This document shows, piece after piece, positions 46,756 to 57,451 of a DNA stretch of 64,000 nucleotides. Source of the DNA: Thalassotalea sp. (GTDB lineage: Bacteria > Pseudomonadota > Gammaproteobacteria > Enterobacterales > Alteromonadaceae); the NCBI GenBank assembly GCA_022448425.1, contig JAKVCY010000014.1, forward strand, positions 20,774-84,773. The letters are read 5' to 3'. The first letter of the stretch is position 1. Every line of letters starts with the position of its first letter. The position numbers were made by a program, and so were the translations under genes. The notes beneath the pieces are model-generated. The model was not told where the DNA came from and searched no databases. It saw nothing but the letters and a program-made list of their open reading frames with translations.

Positions 46756-47694
46756 CTATTTATACAATGATGGATCGCTTTTGTTAGGGCGTGTTTTAAA
46801 GCGACGATGTAGCCACATGTATTGTTCTGGTTGCGGTAAAATCGCTTGTTCAATCGCTTTATTTAGCACTTTTAAATCTGCTTCATCGTTGTCTGATGGG
46901 AAGTTATTAAGTGCTGGTTTTATCTCTATGGTGTAACCTGAGTTATCTGCGTTACGTGATGGAATGACCATATGACACTGAACGTTTCGCTGGCGCGCAA
47001 ATATGAGTGTGCCTGTTGTTGTCGCTGTTTGCTCTACATTGAAAAATGGCACAAATAAACTGCGATTTCTCCCGTAATCTTGGTCAGGCAAATACACACA
47101 CGTTTCGCCATCTTTTAATGCCCCAATAAGTCCTTTAACGTCACGCTTACCTAGCATGTATTTGTTCGATCGGCCACGTCCTCGAAACTGGAAGTACTCC
47201 ATTAATTCGTTATTGTGAGGACGATAAAAAACAACCATCGGATGGGCATAGCCAATGCCACGACAGCAAATTTCGACACTTAGGTTATGAATGCCGAGAA
47301 GTAGAACACCTTCGCCATTTTTTTGTGCGTTTTCAATATGCTCAAGACCGATAACCTTTACGTGTTTCTTCGCACGCCAATTTGGCCACCACCAGCCCAT
47401 GCCAGTCTCAAGCAATGCGACACCAGTATTTTTAAAGTTTTCTTTAACCAGCTGCTTTTGTTCATTGTCTGGCATATCGGGAAAGCAAAGCGCGATGTTT
47501 CGCTCTGCAACACGTTTGCGGCTTCCACCAACTTTGTAAAGTAAACGACCGATTACGCGTCCCAGTCTCAATTGCCACTTAAATGGTAACCAAGAAATTG
47601 TGTACAAAATAAGAACGCCAAGCCAAGTGAGCCAGTATTTAGGCAATAAGAATGACGTTTTAAAATTTGGCTGGAGGACTTTATTTCTGCTCAC
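46756..47694 (-). CDS. lpxL: Lipid A lauroyl/acyl transferase (LpxL/HtrB family)
   Basis: This 312-residue protein has one N-terminal membrane helix and the family active-site HNLSVE (HX4E/D), then FYRPHNN, RGR, YLPDQDYG and IPSRNADNSGYTIEI. It transfers a secondary acyl chain to Kdo2-lipid IVA at the inner membrane. LpxL, LpxM and LpxP are hard to separate by eye, so the symbol is provisional. Confidence 0.88.
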   Translation of the reverse strand: MSRNKVLQPNFKTSFLLPKYWLTWLGVLILYTISWLPFKWQLRLGRVIGRLLYKVGGSRKRVAERNIALCFPDMPDNEQKQLVKENFKNTGVALLETGMGWWWPNWRAKKHVKVIGLEHIENAQKNGEGVLLLGIHNLSVEICCRGIGYAHPMVVFYRPHNNELMEYFQFRGRGRSNKYMLGKRDVKGLIGALKDGETCVYLPDQDYGRNRSLFVPFFNVEQTATTTGTLIFARQRNVQCHMVIPSRNADNSGYTIEIKPALNNFPSDNDEADLKVLNKAIEQAILPQPEQYMWLHRRFKTRPNKSDPSLYK

Positions 47695-47905
47695 GTGAAA
47701 ACCTCGAGTCGTTTGAAAATAGGCGCATTATATCCAGTTTGATGACAATGACAAAACTAGATGCTTACTTTTATTGTTAGCTATTTTCACTACCTTCCAT
47801 ATTTCCTCCACAATTCTCAGGTATTGATCGCCAGCTAGGAGATAGCTCATTTTTTACGTCAGTTGGTGTGTTATCAATTGGTAGCTAACTGAGGTCATTT
47901 TTAAA

Positions 47906-50900
47906 GTGTCGTTATCAAGAATAAGAAAAACAATAAGGAAAAAACAGCTGGATAAACGAAAATGCGCTATGCGGAAAATTGCTAGTGTTGCAGGAATATT
48001 CGCCGCCTTAAGTACAGCTCACGTGCATGCCCATTCGCAGCAACGTCACCATAGCGGAAAGGCGACATTTAGCCAAAATTTGTCTAGCTTGATGAATGCC
48101 AAAAAGAGTACAGATTCTTTCACTCAAATCACAGCTTACAATGCGTCGTCTGATGAGAACTCTGTTGTCGTCGATTTGAGCTATCTATTTGACGGCGATT
48201 TAAATGACGCAGCAGGCGCTTACGATCTTTAATTAAAAGGTGAGCAAATGCGCTGTTTCGAGTCGGTGGGTGATGGGCAGGTATTTGCACTTAGCGACCA
48301 GACTTGGTTGGAGTTATCAAGCGAAATGCAAGGTGATTTTCAAATCGATAAATCGCTCTATCTCAGCGTTGACTTTTTGTTTAAGGATACTGGGGAAGAC
48401 GAAAGTGTTCGCGTCATTCTAAGTAACAAAGATTGGTCTTATGATACTCCTGGTTTAGAAATAACCGCTTTTAATGAGAAAACCGCATGGCAGCCAGAAG
48501 GGTTTATCTTTCTTCAATTTAATATCGGTGTAGGCATACGAGAAATTGCGACACGCTTTTTCGATTTACCAATGGATGAGTGGCATACAGCTACTGTTTC
48601 GCTCGATATAGAATATGGTTTAGTCACATTCAGCGTTAACGGGCGTGGCGTTACTAAATCACTCACGGAAAGCGAAGGTGGGGAGCAAGTTGACCCGTCA
48701 AGTTTTATTGCATCATTACCATCAACGCCATTTAGAGTCGGTGCACATCAATCTTCTTCTCTAGGTGGAGAGCCTGAATGGCAACATGAGTACGATGTTG
48801 AAATCGGCAACCTTACCACGAGCAACCTAGCGAAAACTTTAGTCGATAACCTGATTTTTCAATCCCCAATCGCGGCAGGCAATATAGATGTTGTCAAAAC
48901 AACGTTGAGCAGCTTAGCTGATCATTTGGCTGGTGAGGCTACCCTGTCTTCAAGTGAACTTAATGATGCACTCGTGACTTTAAGGGCCAACTTAAACGGC
49001 ACGGACTTAAATGATTTTGCGAGTGAGGCTGAAAGGTTTGTTTCATTGCACGGCGAAAAATACGGTGCACTATACAAAATTCAATACCGGAATAATGTTG
49101 ATAACGTTGTTTATGATGACTTAGCTGACATTCCTAAAGCGTACGTTGAGCTTGGTGTTTGGATGCTCAGCAGCGGTCTTACTACTGATAATGCTAGCGG
49201 TGCTGCAGGCATCGTTTACGCAGAATATACAGAGTTCTCTGGAAGCTTATCAGCGACGGCAGAGCGAATCACCGAACAAACAGCAACGATCCGAGCGCAA
49301 TATATACGTGACCCAGGTTACGTGATGGGAGGTATGAAACAGTCTCCTGATAGCGAACTCGCCGCTTACTTATACCGACCAACCGGGTTTTATGCACCTG
49401 CTGGCGAGGTAGTGAGAGTGAAGGTCGAACCAACATTGGTTAACTCTGGTTTGCATATTCGGGTTGGCGCGCACGCAGATAATCACATGCAGCTTAGTTC
49501 GACAAGTCGATTTCCGCTGTTAAGTGTTGACTATAGAATCGAGTCTGAGTCATTTGAAGTGGTTAATCCGCTGGGTAGAAACATTTATGTGTTGGTACCG
49601 CAGGATATTGATCTCGGCTGGACAGATGTTACGTTTAGCGGAGCAGTGAGAGCTCCTTATTTTTCAACACGAGAAGGGCATCAAACTGCAGCAAGTGAGT
49701 GGTCATCGATTCGTCAGCAGCAGGGTTTATTCACAGATTTTGAATCTGACAAATTCATGATTACGGTACCTACAGCTCAGCTTCAATCGTTTGATCAGCC
49801 ACAGCAGTTGCTTGAGCACTGGGACGAGATTATGGACATGATGCAAGTGCTGCATGGTAGGCCGTTAGAACGGTCTCGAGCAGAGGCATACTTTCTTGAT
49901 GCGTCTCAATTGGTTATCGGCTCTTTCCCTGGCGGCTACTACACTCCGTTTGCCGCATTAAATTTAGATAGCTGGGAAGAAGATGAAGGTCTTCTAGTGA
50001 TGCTTCATGAGCTTGGACATCAACATTACGGGCGTTTTATTCTTGATGGCGAACAAGAGTCTTATGTTAACGCACTAGACGCAGCTGTGCTCAGTGAAAT
50101 CTTTGGTTTAGATTTGGACGAAGCACTTGGCTATTCGGGGTATCAAAAGTTTACACGTACAGATGCGGCAATCGATTGGGTGGTCACGCACAACTTTAGG
50201 AATGGCAATCCGATAGGCTACGATCCAACAACAGATTTTGAACCCATAGAAACTTCATACCAAGCTCGTGGTCATGCGAACTACTCAGATATTGCTGATA
50301 TCTTTGATGGCTGGGATGCTCTAGGTGATACCTATCGTGTCTTCTATGAGCAAGACTTAGCGTCTGGTAACCCTCCAAATATTCAGCTGGGGTTAACGCA
50401 TGATGAGTTCTAGGCTGTAGGGTCAGGTGCCTTACAATGTAACTTAGCAAGCTTATTTCATTTTTGGGGCATCCAACCGAGTGAATCGTTAGCGACTGAA
50501 TTGAGCATTTTACCTGCTTGTGAAGGTGCGAAAGAGCGCATAGTTCACTACTTAGACAATGCACCCGGCACGAATGAAGATCTTGTACAATTTCATAGCG
50601 ACAAAACAGCTGTTGATCAAGTACAGTTGAAGTTTCAAATCTATGACCTGCTACTACCAGCATTTGACGTCAGTTACGGTCAGCAGATTCGTACAGTCGG
50701 CGCTGAAATCCTAAACGAGTACTTTGGCGTAGCTGCCGATAGCGCACCTAGCACTCCACAAGTAAACCATGCAGAGTTTAACTTTGACTCTACGATTCGA
50801 AATGATGTGTATTTCTCATGGCAAGAAGCCGTTGATTAGCAAGGTAAAACGCTTAAATACAGTTTTGTGCTAAAACGCGGTGATACAGGCGAAGTAGTTA

Positions 50901-51409
50901 TAGCGCGTCCTTGGCTCGAAAGTAATGAGTTCACCATCGATGGTGATGTTTTTTACCAACCACTAAAAGCTGATATCGATGCAGGCAGAAACATTACCCT
51001 AGTACAGCAAGTCACCACGTCAGACACATTTACCGTTGTGCAAAGTGATGCGACTAACACTGAATATACATTGTTAACTGGCAGTGATGGCGACGGCTTG
51101 AGCGATGAACAAGAAGCATCGCTTGGCACTGATCCTAATGTTGTTGATAGCGACGGTGATGGTGTTGAGTATTTCCTTAAGAATACTGGCCCTGTCCCAA
51201 CTGGAAACTCAGGCGATAATGGTGACAGCTCAGGCTCTGATGGAAGTGGCTCTGATAGTTCTGACGGTGATAGCCAGACTCCTGTGACACCAGCGACACC
51301 CGTAGAGTCTGATTCTGGTTCAGGCGGAGGTGGTAGTTTGTGGATATTAAATGCCTTACTGCTAGCACTAATTTCAATGCGTTATTCAAAGTATTTACGA
51401 CGCAAATAG
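47906..51409 (+). pseudogene. M60-type secreted metalloprotease with GlyGly-CTERM, interrupted by three in-frame stops
   Basis: One reading frame of ~1167 codons is broken only by TAA at 48230 and TAG at 50411 and 50837; there is no frameshift. Order: signal peptide (RKIASVAGIFAALSTAHVHA; the ATG at 47969 fits the signal better than the GTG at 47906), a laminin-G-like region (~130-280), an M60/enhancin-like peptidase domain with RPTGFYAPAGE and HELGHQHYGR plus a downstream Glu, a Ca-binding DGDGLSDEQEASLGTDP repeat, a Ser/Gly/Asp linker and a GGGGSLWILNALLLA helix with a basic end. The tail is the GlyGly-CTERM signal of rhombosortase substrates secreted by type II systems. Each stop could derive from a Gln codon by one C-to-T change. 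Recent inactivation is likely. Confidence 0.8.
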
Positions 51410-51594
51410 CCTAATTGATGTATCAGTGTATAAAGCGGAGCCCATTTGGTTCTGTTTTTTATGGGCTCTTGATTGGAGGCTTTGAGTAATTCTTGATTTA
51501 ACGCAATAAGCATATGGGGAAATTAAGATTTTCCGCTCCTGATATTTTCATTACATGGTAAACTACTGGTATTACATATTTTTTGGACCATAGG

Positions 51595-53022
51595 ATGAAA
51601 CTAGATATTCTTGCTTTTAACAAAGCTCGTGTCTTGGTTGCTGGCGACATTATGCTCGACAGATATTGGCAAGGCCCGACTCAACGTATTTCTCCAGAAG
51701 CCCCTGTTCCTGTCGTTAAAATAAACCACAATGAAGATCGCCCAGGCGGCGCGGCAAATGTTGCGCTTAATATTGCATCCCTTGGTGGGCAGGTGACATT
51801 AACTGGCTTAACAGGTGAAGATGAGGCAGCGTCAACGCTGGCTACTCACCTTGAAGCTGTCAATGTTAAATGTGCATTTAGCAAGCAAACAGAAGCACCT
51901 ACCATCACTAAACTGCGCGTGGTAAGTCGTAACCAACAGCTAATTCGACTGGACTTTGAACAGTCTTTAACAGCGTTAGACAAGCAAGATTTAAACGCGC
52001 AAGTGAGTCAGCAACTCGCTAATCACGATGTATTGCTCTTATCTGATTATGACAAAGGAACACTGTCTGACGTGCAAGCGCTGATTCAAGCAGCAAAAGC
52101 GCAAAACGTGCCAGTGCTAGTTGACCCTAAAGGTACGAGTTTTGAAAAGTATCGAGGCGCAACATTGTTAACGCCAAACCTTTCAGAATTTGAAGCGATT
52201 GTGGGTGCCTGTGCGAACGAGCGAGACATCGTTGAAAAAGGAGAGAAGTTGCTCAACGAGCTTGATCTTCAAGCGCTACTCATTACGCGCAGTGAACAAG
52301 GCATGACGTTACTGCGTCGAGGCCAAGAAGAGTTCCATTTACCAACACAAGCGCGTGAAGTATATGATGTGACAGGTGCTGGTGATACCGTTATTGCAAC
52401 GTTAGCACTGGCTGTTGCTGCCGAAGCACAACTCACTCAGGCGTCTGCGCTAGCAAATATTGCTGCTGGTATCGTTGTCGGTAAGCTTGGTACTTCAACG
52501 GTGAGTGAAGCCGAGCTGTTAAACGAGATTCATAAGGGTCAAGAAAGCGGTTACGGTGTGGTTACAGAAGACCAGCTTAAAATTGCTATTGATGCTGCAA
52601 AAGCACGTGGTGAGAAAATCATCATGACGAATGGTTGTTTTGATATTCTTCACGCTGGCCATGTGTCTTACTTAACAAATGCTAAAGCACTTGGCGCTAG
52701 ACTAATCGTTGCCGTTAACAGTGATGCTTCGGTGAAACGTTTGAAAGGTCAGGGTCGCCCTGTGAATCAAAGTGAACGTCGCATGGCAGTGCTAGCAGGT
52801 CTTGGCGCTGTTGATTGGGTGGTAGAGTTTACAGAGGATACACCACAACGTCTAATTGCTAACATTCTACCGGATGTGTTGGTTAAAGGTGGTGATTACA
52901 AAGTGGAAGATATTGCTGGTGGTAAAGAAGTGATTGAAAACGGCGGTGAAGTTAACGTACTTAACTTCGAGCAGGGTATTTCTACCACAGAGATTATTAA
53001 CACTATTCGTTTAGAAGATTAG
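51595..53022 (+). CDS. hldE: Bifunctional heptose-7-phosphate kinase / heptose-1-phosphate adenylyltransferase
   Basis: This 475-residue enzyme makes ADP-heptose for the LPS core. The N-terminal PfkB-type kinase has [28 protein letters not shown] and [11 protein letters not shown]; the C-terminal adenylyltransferase has [16 protein letters not shown] and [12 protein letters not shown]. The ATG at 51595 aligns with E. coli HldE; an in-frame TTG at 51583 is unlikely. Confidence 0.97.
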   Translation: MKLDILAFNKARVLVAGDIMLDRYWQGPTQRISPEAPVPVVKINHNEDRPGGAANVALNIASLGGQVTLTGLTGEDEAASTLATHLEAVNVKCAFSKQTEAPTITKLRVVSRNQQLIRLDFEQSLTALDKQDLNAQVSQQLANHDVLLLSDYDKGTLSDVQALIQAAKAQNVPVLVDPKGTSFEKYRGATLLTPNLSEFEAIVGACANERDIVEKGEKLLNELDLQALLITRSEQGMTLLRRGQEEFHLPTQAREVYDVTGAGDTVIATLALAVAAEAQLTQASALANIAAGIVVGKLGTSTVSEAELLNEIHKGQESGYGVVTEDQLKIAIDAAKARGEKIIMTNGCFDILHAGHVSYLTNAKALGARLIVAVNSDASVKRLKGQGRPVNQSERRMAVLAGLGAVDWVVEFTEDTPQRLIANILPDVLVKGGDYKVEDIAGGKEVIENGGEVNVLNFEQGISTTEIINTIRLED

Positions 53023-53085
53023 CCGTTTAGAGAGTTAGCCGTCTAGAAGATTAATAGACATAGAGACTATTTTACTGGCAAACAA

Positions 53086-53110
53086 AAAAGGCAGCTTAAC
53101 GCTGCCTTTT
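53086..53110. terminator. Bidirectional terminator between hldE and tolC
   Basis: AAAAGGCAGC and GCTGCCTTTT form a perfect 10-bp stem with a 5-base loop, flanked by A- and T-runs, between two convergent genes. Confidence 0.9.
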
Positions 53111-53135
53111 TATATGGTCATTTAGTGCCACTGCG

Positions 53136-54503
53136 TTATTCCGCTCGTAGGCCTTTGTTGATGTCGCTTACATCTTGCTCGTTAAGCGTTCCGGCAGCGC
53201 GCTTAAGTGCTAGTACCGAGTTGATATAGTCGTAACGCGTCGAAGACAAGTTACGCTTAGCGTTGTATAGGTTACGAGTGCTGTTTAGTACGTCAACAAT
53301 AGTACGTGTACCTACTTCAAAACCTGCTTCAGTTGCTTCCAACGCTTTCTCAGCACTTAGTACAGATTGCTCTAATGCTCTGATTGCAGAAACACCTGCG
53401 ATTACCGTGTTGTAAGAATTGCGCGTGTTACGTACAACGTTACGGTAAGTTAGGTCTAAGTCTTGGCTCGCTGCAACATAGTTGTGCTGAGCTTGTTTCA
53501 CTGCACTTGACGTTGCACCACCTGAGTAAATTGGTACCGTTAACGTAATACCAATAGATTGGTTATCTAGTTTAGGCTGTTGGTATTCAGGTAAGTTTGC
53601 CACTGTAATGTCATCGTCAGAAGTGCTGTAGCTTGCACCTAAATCTAACGTTGGGTAGTGACCAGCGCGAGCAATATTGATGTTCTCTTTTGCAATATCT
53701 ACCGATACCTTTTGTGAGATTAAATCAATGCTCTTTGCTTCTGCTGTTTGCTGCCATTCATTTGCGCTGTCTGGCATAGGGCGAGAAGCAGTAAAGCGCT
53801 CAGTGTTTAACACATGGATATTACTTGGATAAACATTTGTTAATACACGTAGTGCTTCTTCTGAGTTGTAGATATTGTTCTGAGCTCGGATAACTTGCGT
53901 TACTGAGTCATCGTATTCTGCTTGTGCTTCATGTACGTCAGTGATTGCTGTTAAACCAACAGAGAAGCGTTGCTTGGTTTGTTCAAGCTGGCGTTCAATC
54001 GCTACTTTCTGTGCTTCAGCGAATTCTAAATCATCTTTGGCACTTAACAAGTTAAAGTAAGCTTCTGTTACACGTACAATTAACTCTTGCTTAGCTACTT
54101 GGTAAGCAAGGTCTGCTTGGTGTGCAGATTTTTCAGCGTTGTCCAAACGTAACCATGTATCGTGATGGTAAAGCTGCATCGATAAAGACGCGCCCCACGA
54201 TAGGCTATCAGTGTCTGTTGAGTAAATTGAACCAGGAGCAAGGCCTAAGCTGTTTGTCGCTGATGCAACAGACTCACGCTCAGACATGCCATATTCACCA
54301 GTCGCTGTAATTGATGGTAGTAATGCAGCGCGCGCTTGAGTAATTCCCTCTTTAGACGCTTTATATTGTGCTGCAGCTTTTAATAATACAGGGTCATTAG
54401 TCAACGCTTGTTGGTATACCTGTAGCAAGTTATCAGCAAATGCTGATGCTGAACTGGCAGCCATTGACATCCCTATCAAAAGTGAAGTTAGTGTTTTTTT
54501 CAT
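53136..54503 (-). CDS. tolC: Outer-membrane channel protein TolC
   Basis: This 455-residue protein has a signal peptide (MKKTLTSLLIGMSMAASSASAFA) and two OEP repeats. Each repeat is built of long helices and short beta strands (for example QELIVRVTEAYFNLLSAKDDLEFA and DLTYRNVVRNTRNSYNTVIAGV). TolC trimers serve type I secretion and efflux. It is likely the outer channel for the HlyD/C39 exporter of the element at 7.3-19.5 kb. Divergent from nudF, as in E. coli. Confidence 0.95.
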   Translation of the reverse strand: MKKTLTSLLIGMSMAASSASAFADNLLQVYQQALTNDPVLLKAAAQYKASKEGITQARAALLPSITATGEYGMSERESVASATNSLGLAPGSIYSTDTDSLSWGASLSMQLYHHDTWLRLDNAEKSAHQADLAYQVAKQELIVRVTEAYFNLLSAKDDLEFAEAQKVAIERQLEQTKQRFSVGLTAITDVHEAQAEYDDSVTQVIRAQNNIYNSEEALRVLTNVYPSNIHVLNTERFTASRPMPDSANEWQQTAEAKSIDLISQKVSVDIAKENINIARAGHYPTLDLGASYSTSDDDITVANLPEYQQPKLDNQSIGITLTVPIYSGGATSSAVKQAQHNYVAASQDLDLTYRNVVRNTRNSYNTVIAGVSAIRALEQSVLSAEKALEATEAGFEVGTRTIVDVLNSTRNLYNAKRNLSSTRYDYINSVLALKRAAGTLNEQDVSDINKGLRAE

Positions 54504-54659
54504 GAGCAGGCACTTCCTTAGTGTCGTTCTATACTTTCATTATTTCTCGGTGGTAATGCTACACGGCATCAAGGATTAACTAAATAAAATAAGTGTTTAC
54601 CACTATGATGCTTGTGTAACAAAATATGTGTGAAGTTACAGGAATGATAGGACATTTTA

Positions 54660-55295
54660 GTGGGATTCAAAAGCCAAATTCATCAATTTAGCGCAGAAGA
54701 CGTTAATTTAATTGAAAAAACTACGCGCTTTCAAGGTTTTTTCCAAATTGAAGAGTATTTAGTTAGCCATAGATTGTTTAATGGTGGCACAAGTAAAGTG
54801 TTATCTCGTGAAATTTTTGAACGTGGTGATGCCGTCGCTGTTATGCCATTTGATCCGGTTAGGCAATCAGTTGTCGTTGTTGAACAATTTAGAACTGGTG
54901 CGTTAAGAGCAGGTGGAAACCCTTGGTTAATAGAGTTTGTCGCGGGCATGTTTTCAAAAGATGAATCGCCGACAGATGTTGCGGTTCGGGAAGCAAAAGA
55001 AGAAGCTGATATCACGCTAGAAGAAGATAAGCTGCAGCATGTAATGAGTTATTTATCGTCGCCTGGTGGCACTAGTGAACAGCTTCATTTGTACGTTGCG
55101 CCTGTTGATGCCAGCAATGTCGGTGGAGTTTATGGGCTTGATGAAGAGGGCGAAGATATTAAGGTTCACGAACTACCGCTGAAAGAGGCGCTTAGTTTAG
55201 TAAACAATGGTACAATTAATAACGCGATGACGATCATAGGCATCCAATGGTTGGCGCTAAATCAAGAGCAACTCTTGCGAGATTGGCGAATCTAA
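54660..55295 (+). CDS. nudF: ADP-ribose pyrophosphatase (Nudix)
   Basis: This 211-residue protein starts with GTG at 54660 and has AGGA 7 bases upstream. The Nudix box is intact (GMFSKDESPTDVAVREAKEEADI, read with G-x5-E-x7-REAKEE). It splits ADP-ribose to AMP and ribose 5-phosphate. First of nudF-yqiB-cpdA-yqiA-parE, the same order as in E. coli. Confidence 0.93.
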   Translation: MGFKSQIHQFSAEDVNLIEKTTRFQGFFQIEEYLVSHRLFNGGTSKVLSREIFERGDAVAVMPFDPVRQSVVVVEQFRTGALRAGGNPWLIEFVAGMFSKDESPTDVAVREAKEEADITLEEDKLQHVMSYLSSPGGTSEQLHLYVAPVDASNVGGVYGLDEEGEDIKVHELPLKEALSLVNNGTINNAMTIIGIQWLALNQEQLLRDWRI

Positions 55296-55504
55296 TGCCC
55301 TGTTACTGGAATTAGGTCTGCTAGTTACAGTAGTAGAATGATTGGCAGCAATAGTTGGCAGCATTGGCGAGTCGCTAGTAACTAGTAAAGAGTACAGAGT
55401 AATCTCACAAGAGTAACTTCTCGTATTCTTACAGCGCTTCAACCTCTTGTTTTGCTTTTAGCAACAGAAACAACTAATTCAATAAAAGAGAGTTTTATAT
55501 TTTA

Positions 55505-55969
55505 ATGAGCTTACGTAAACAAAGCTATCGTCCCAATTTGCCAGATTTAATGGAGCTTTGCGCCATTAACTATATGTTGGCATTAAAGCTCTTAGCAAAC
55601 CGAGAGCAAGTGGGTGAAGTGCGTGAGTTTTCTATTGCTGAACAGTTGCAGTACGCCATTACCGTTAAAGAAGTCACCAAGTACACGTCGTTGATTAGCA
55701 TTGAACAAAAGCAAGTGTACAATAGCGAAACACTGACTCAGCTGTTGGCGCCTAAAATGATCATCAGACTCTACCACGACGCACAAGCGGCAGAAGTGGT
55801 GAGTAGCCAAGCGATTCGAAATATTAAGCCTAAGTATCACTACCCCAATGAGTTAATGCATTTGCCAGATGAGAAGCTACAAGTAAACGCTTTCCTAAAA
55901 GAGTGGTTGCAAGTATGCCTTACTCACGGTCAAGCAAGCGTTAAATCGCCATCAGTACCAAGTGAATAA
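55505..55969 (+). CDS. yqiB: DUF1249 protein YqiB
   Basis: This 154-residue protein has the family pattern near the N-terminus (RPNLPDLMELCAINYMLALKLL) and LYHDAQAAEVVS, YHYPN in the second half. Position between nudF and cpdA supports YqiB. Function unknown. Confidence 0.88.
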   Translation: MSLRKQSYRPNLPDLMELCAINYMLALKLLANREQVGEVREFSIAEQLQYAITVKEVTKYTSLISIEQKQVYNSETLTQLLAPKMIIRLYHDAQAAEVVSSQAIRNIKPKYHYPNELMHLPDEKLQVNAFLKEWLQVCLTHGQASVKSPSVPSE

Positions 55970-55983
55970 GTGAGTAGTTACTT

Positions 55984-56730
55984 ATGTTAACGGTTGCCCA
56001 GTTTAGTGATAGTCACTTATTTGCCGATAAGAATGGCTTGCACCATGGTGCCAATGTTTACCAAAACCTCATTCGCGTATGTCAGAGCATTGCAGAAGAT
56101 CCAAGTATTGACTTTGCCGTTTTTACTGGTGACTTAACGCAAGATCATACGGACGATTCATATAAAGTTTTTGTCGACGTTGTTGGCGAGTTATTAAGTG
56201 ATATACCAGTGTATTATCTTGCGGGGAACCACGATGACCTAGACATGCTGGAACGTCATTTGTGCAAACCACCATTTGCTAATGAGCACGTATTTGAAAA
56301 TGAAGATTGGCAGTTTCACTTTATCAACAGTAAATCTGAGACGCCTGCCGGTGTGGTTAGTCAATTGCAGTTAGCAAATATTACATCGGAAACCAGTGTC
56401 GACAAGTTTCAGTTTTATTTTCTACATCATCATCCCAAGAACGTAGATTATTTTATTGATCGCCACGGTCTGGAAGAGCAGTATCAGTTTTGGGACTGGG
56501 TTGCGCATCAGCCTAATGTGAAAGGGATTGCTTGTGGCCATGTTCATCGTGCGATGGAGTTTAGTCACGAGACGGTTCAAGGACCTATCCCTGTGTATAC
56601 TTGTCCAGCAACCTCTATTCAATTTGCCAAACATCCTCATGATTTAGTTGCAGAAGCCACCGAGCCCGCTTATCGTAAGTTTACGTTTACAACTGATGGT
56701 GGTTTATCAACAGATGTAGTCTATTTGTAA
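55984..56730 (+). CDS. cpdA: 3',5'-cyclic AMP phosphodiesterase CpdA
   Basis: This 248-residue class III metallophosphoesterase has all metal-binding blocks: FSDSHLF, FTGDLTQDH, YLAGNHDD, FYFLHHHP and GHVHRAME. It hydrolyses cAMP and so lowers CRP activity. Fourteen bases after yqiB. Confidence 0.93.
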   Translation: MLTVAQFSDSHLFADKNGLHHGANVYQNLIRVCQSIAEDPSIDFAVFTGDLTQDHTDDSYKVFVDVVGELLSDIPVYYLAGNHDDLDMLERHLCKPPFANEHVFENEDWQFHFINSKSETPAGVVSQLQLANITSETSVDKFQFYFLHHHPKNVDYFIDRHGLEEQYQFWDWVAHQPNVKGIACGHVHRAMEFSHETVQGPIPVYTCPATSIQFAKHPHDLVAEATEPAYRKFTFTTDGGLSTDVVYL

Positions 56731-56840
56731 TCGCGATTCAGAGATAGCACAACAGGCTTAGGTTTAGGTAGAGATTTCTTGGTCGCCGCTCTGAGCTTCT
56801 GCGTCAGATTTATATTTATAATTTTAAAAATTTTAGTGTT

Positions 56841-57425
56841 ATGTCACGCGCAATTTTATATATTCATGGTTTTAATTCATCGCCACTGTCGATGAAAGCA
56901 GAGCTTACTAAAGCTTACTTGGCGACACATTTTCCACATGTTGAATTTGTTTGTCCTAAGTTGATGGCATCGCCAAATGCGGCGATAGCCCAGTTAGAAG
57001 AGATAATTCAATCTCGACCATGCGCTCAATGGCAGTTTATTGGTTCTTCTTTAGGGGGCTATTTTTCAACTTATTTTGCCCAAAAATATCAACATCAAGC
57101 TGTGCTTGTTAATCCAGCGGTTAAACCTTATTTATTGCTTGCAGAGTTCATTGGCTGGCAAACCAACCCATACACCAATGAGCGTTACGAAGTTACTGCC
57201 GAACATATGGAGCAGTTAAAGGCGCTTGAGCAAGAAAAAATTACTGAAAACTTATATCAAGTGATGGTACAAACAGGCGATGAAGTGTTAGATTATCGGT
57301 TGGCTGCTGATAAGTATCAAAACACTGAACTTATCGTGCAACAGGGAGGCGACCATAGTTTCATTAACTTCTCGGATATGTTTCCTGCTATCGCTAACTT
57401 TCTAGCACTTGAACACCAAAACTAA
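56841..57425 (+). CDS. yqiA: Esterase YqiA
   Basis: This 194-residue alpha/beta hydrolase has ILYIHGFNSSPLS (oxyanion region), the nucleophile in FIGSSLGGYFS and the catalytic His in GGDHSFINF; Asp in VQTGDEVLDYR. It lies between cpdA and parE, as in E. coli. Confidence 0.93.
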   Translation: MSRAILYIHGFNSSPLSMKAELTKAYLATHFPHVEFVCPKLMASPNAAIAQLEEIIQSRPCAQWQFIGSSLGGYFSTYFAQKYQHQAVLVNPAVKPYLLLAEFIGWQTNPYTNERYEVTAEHMEQLKALEQEKITENLYQVMVQTGDEVLDYRLAADKYQNTELIVQQGGDHSFINFSDMFPAIANFLALEHQN

Positions 57426-57451
57426 CAACAATAACGACGTAAATTAATTCC

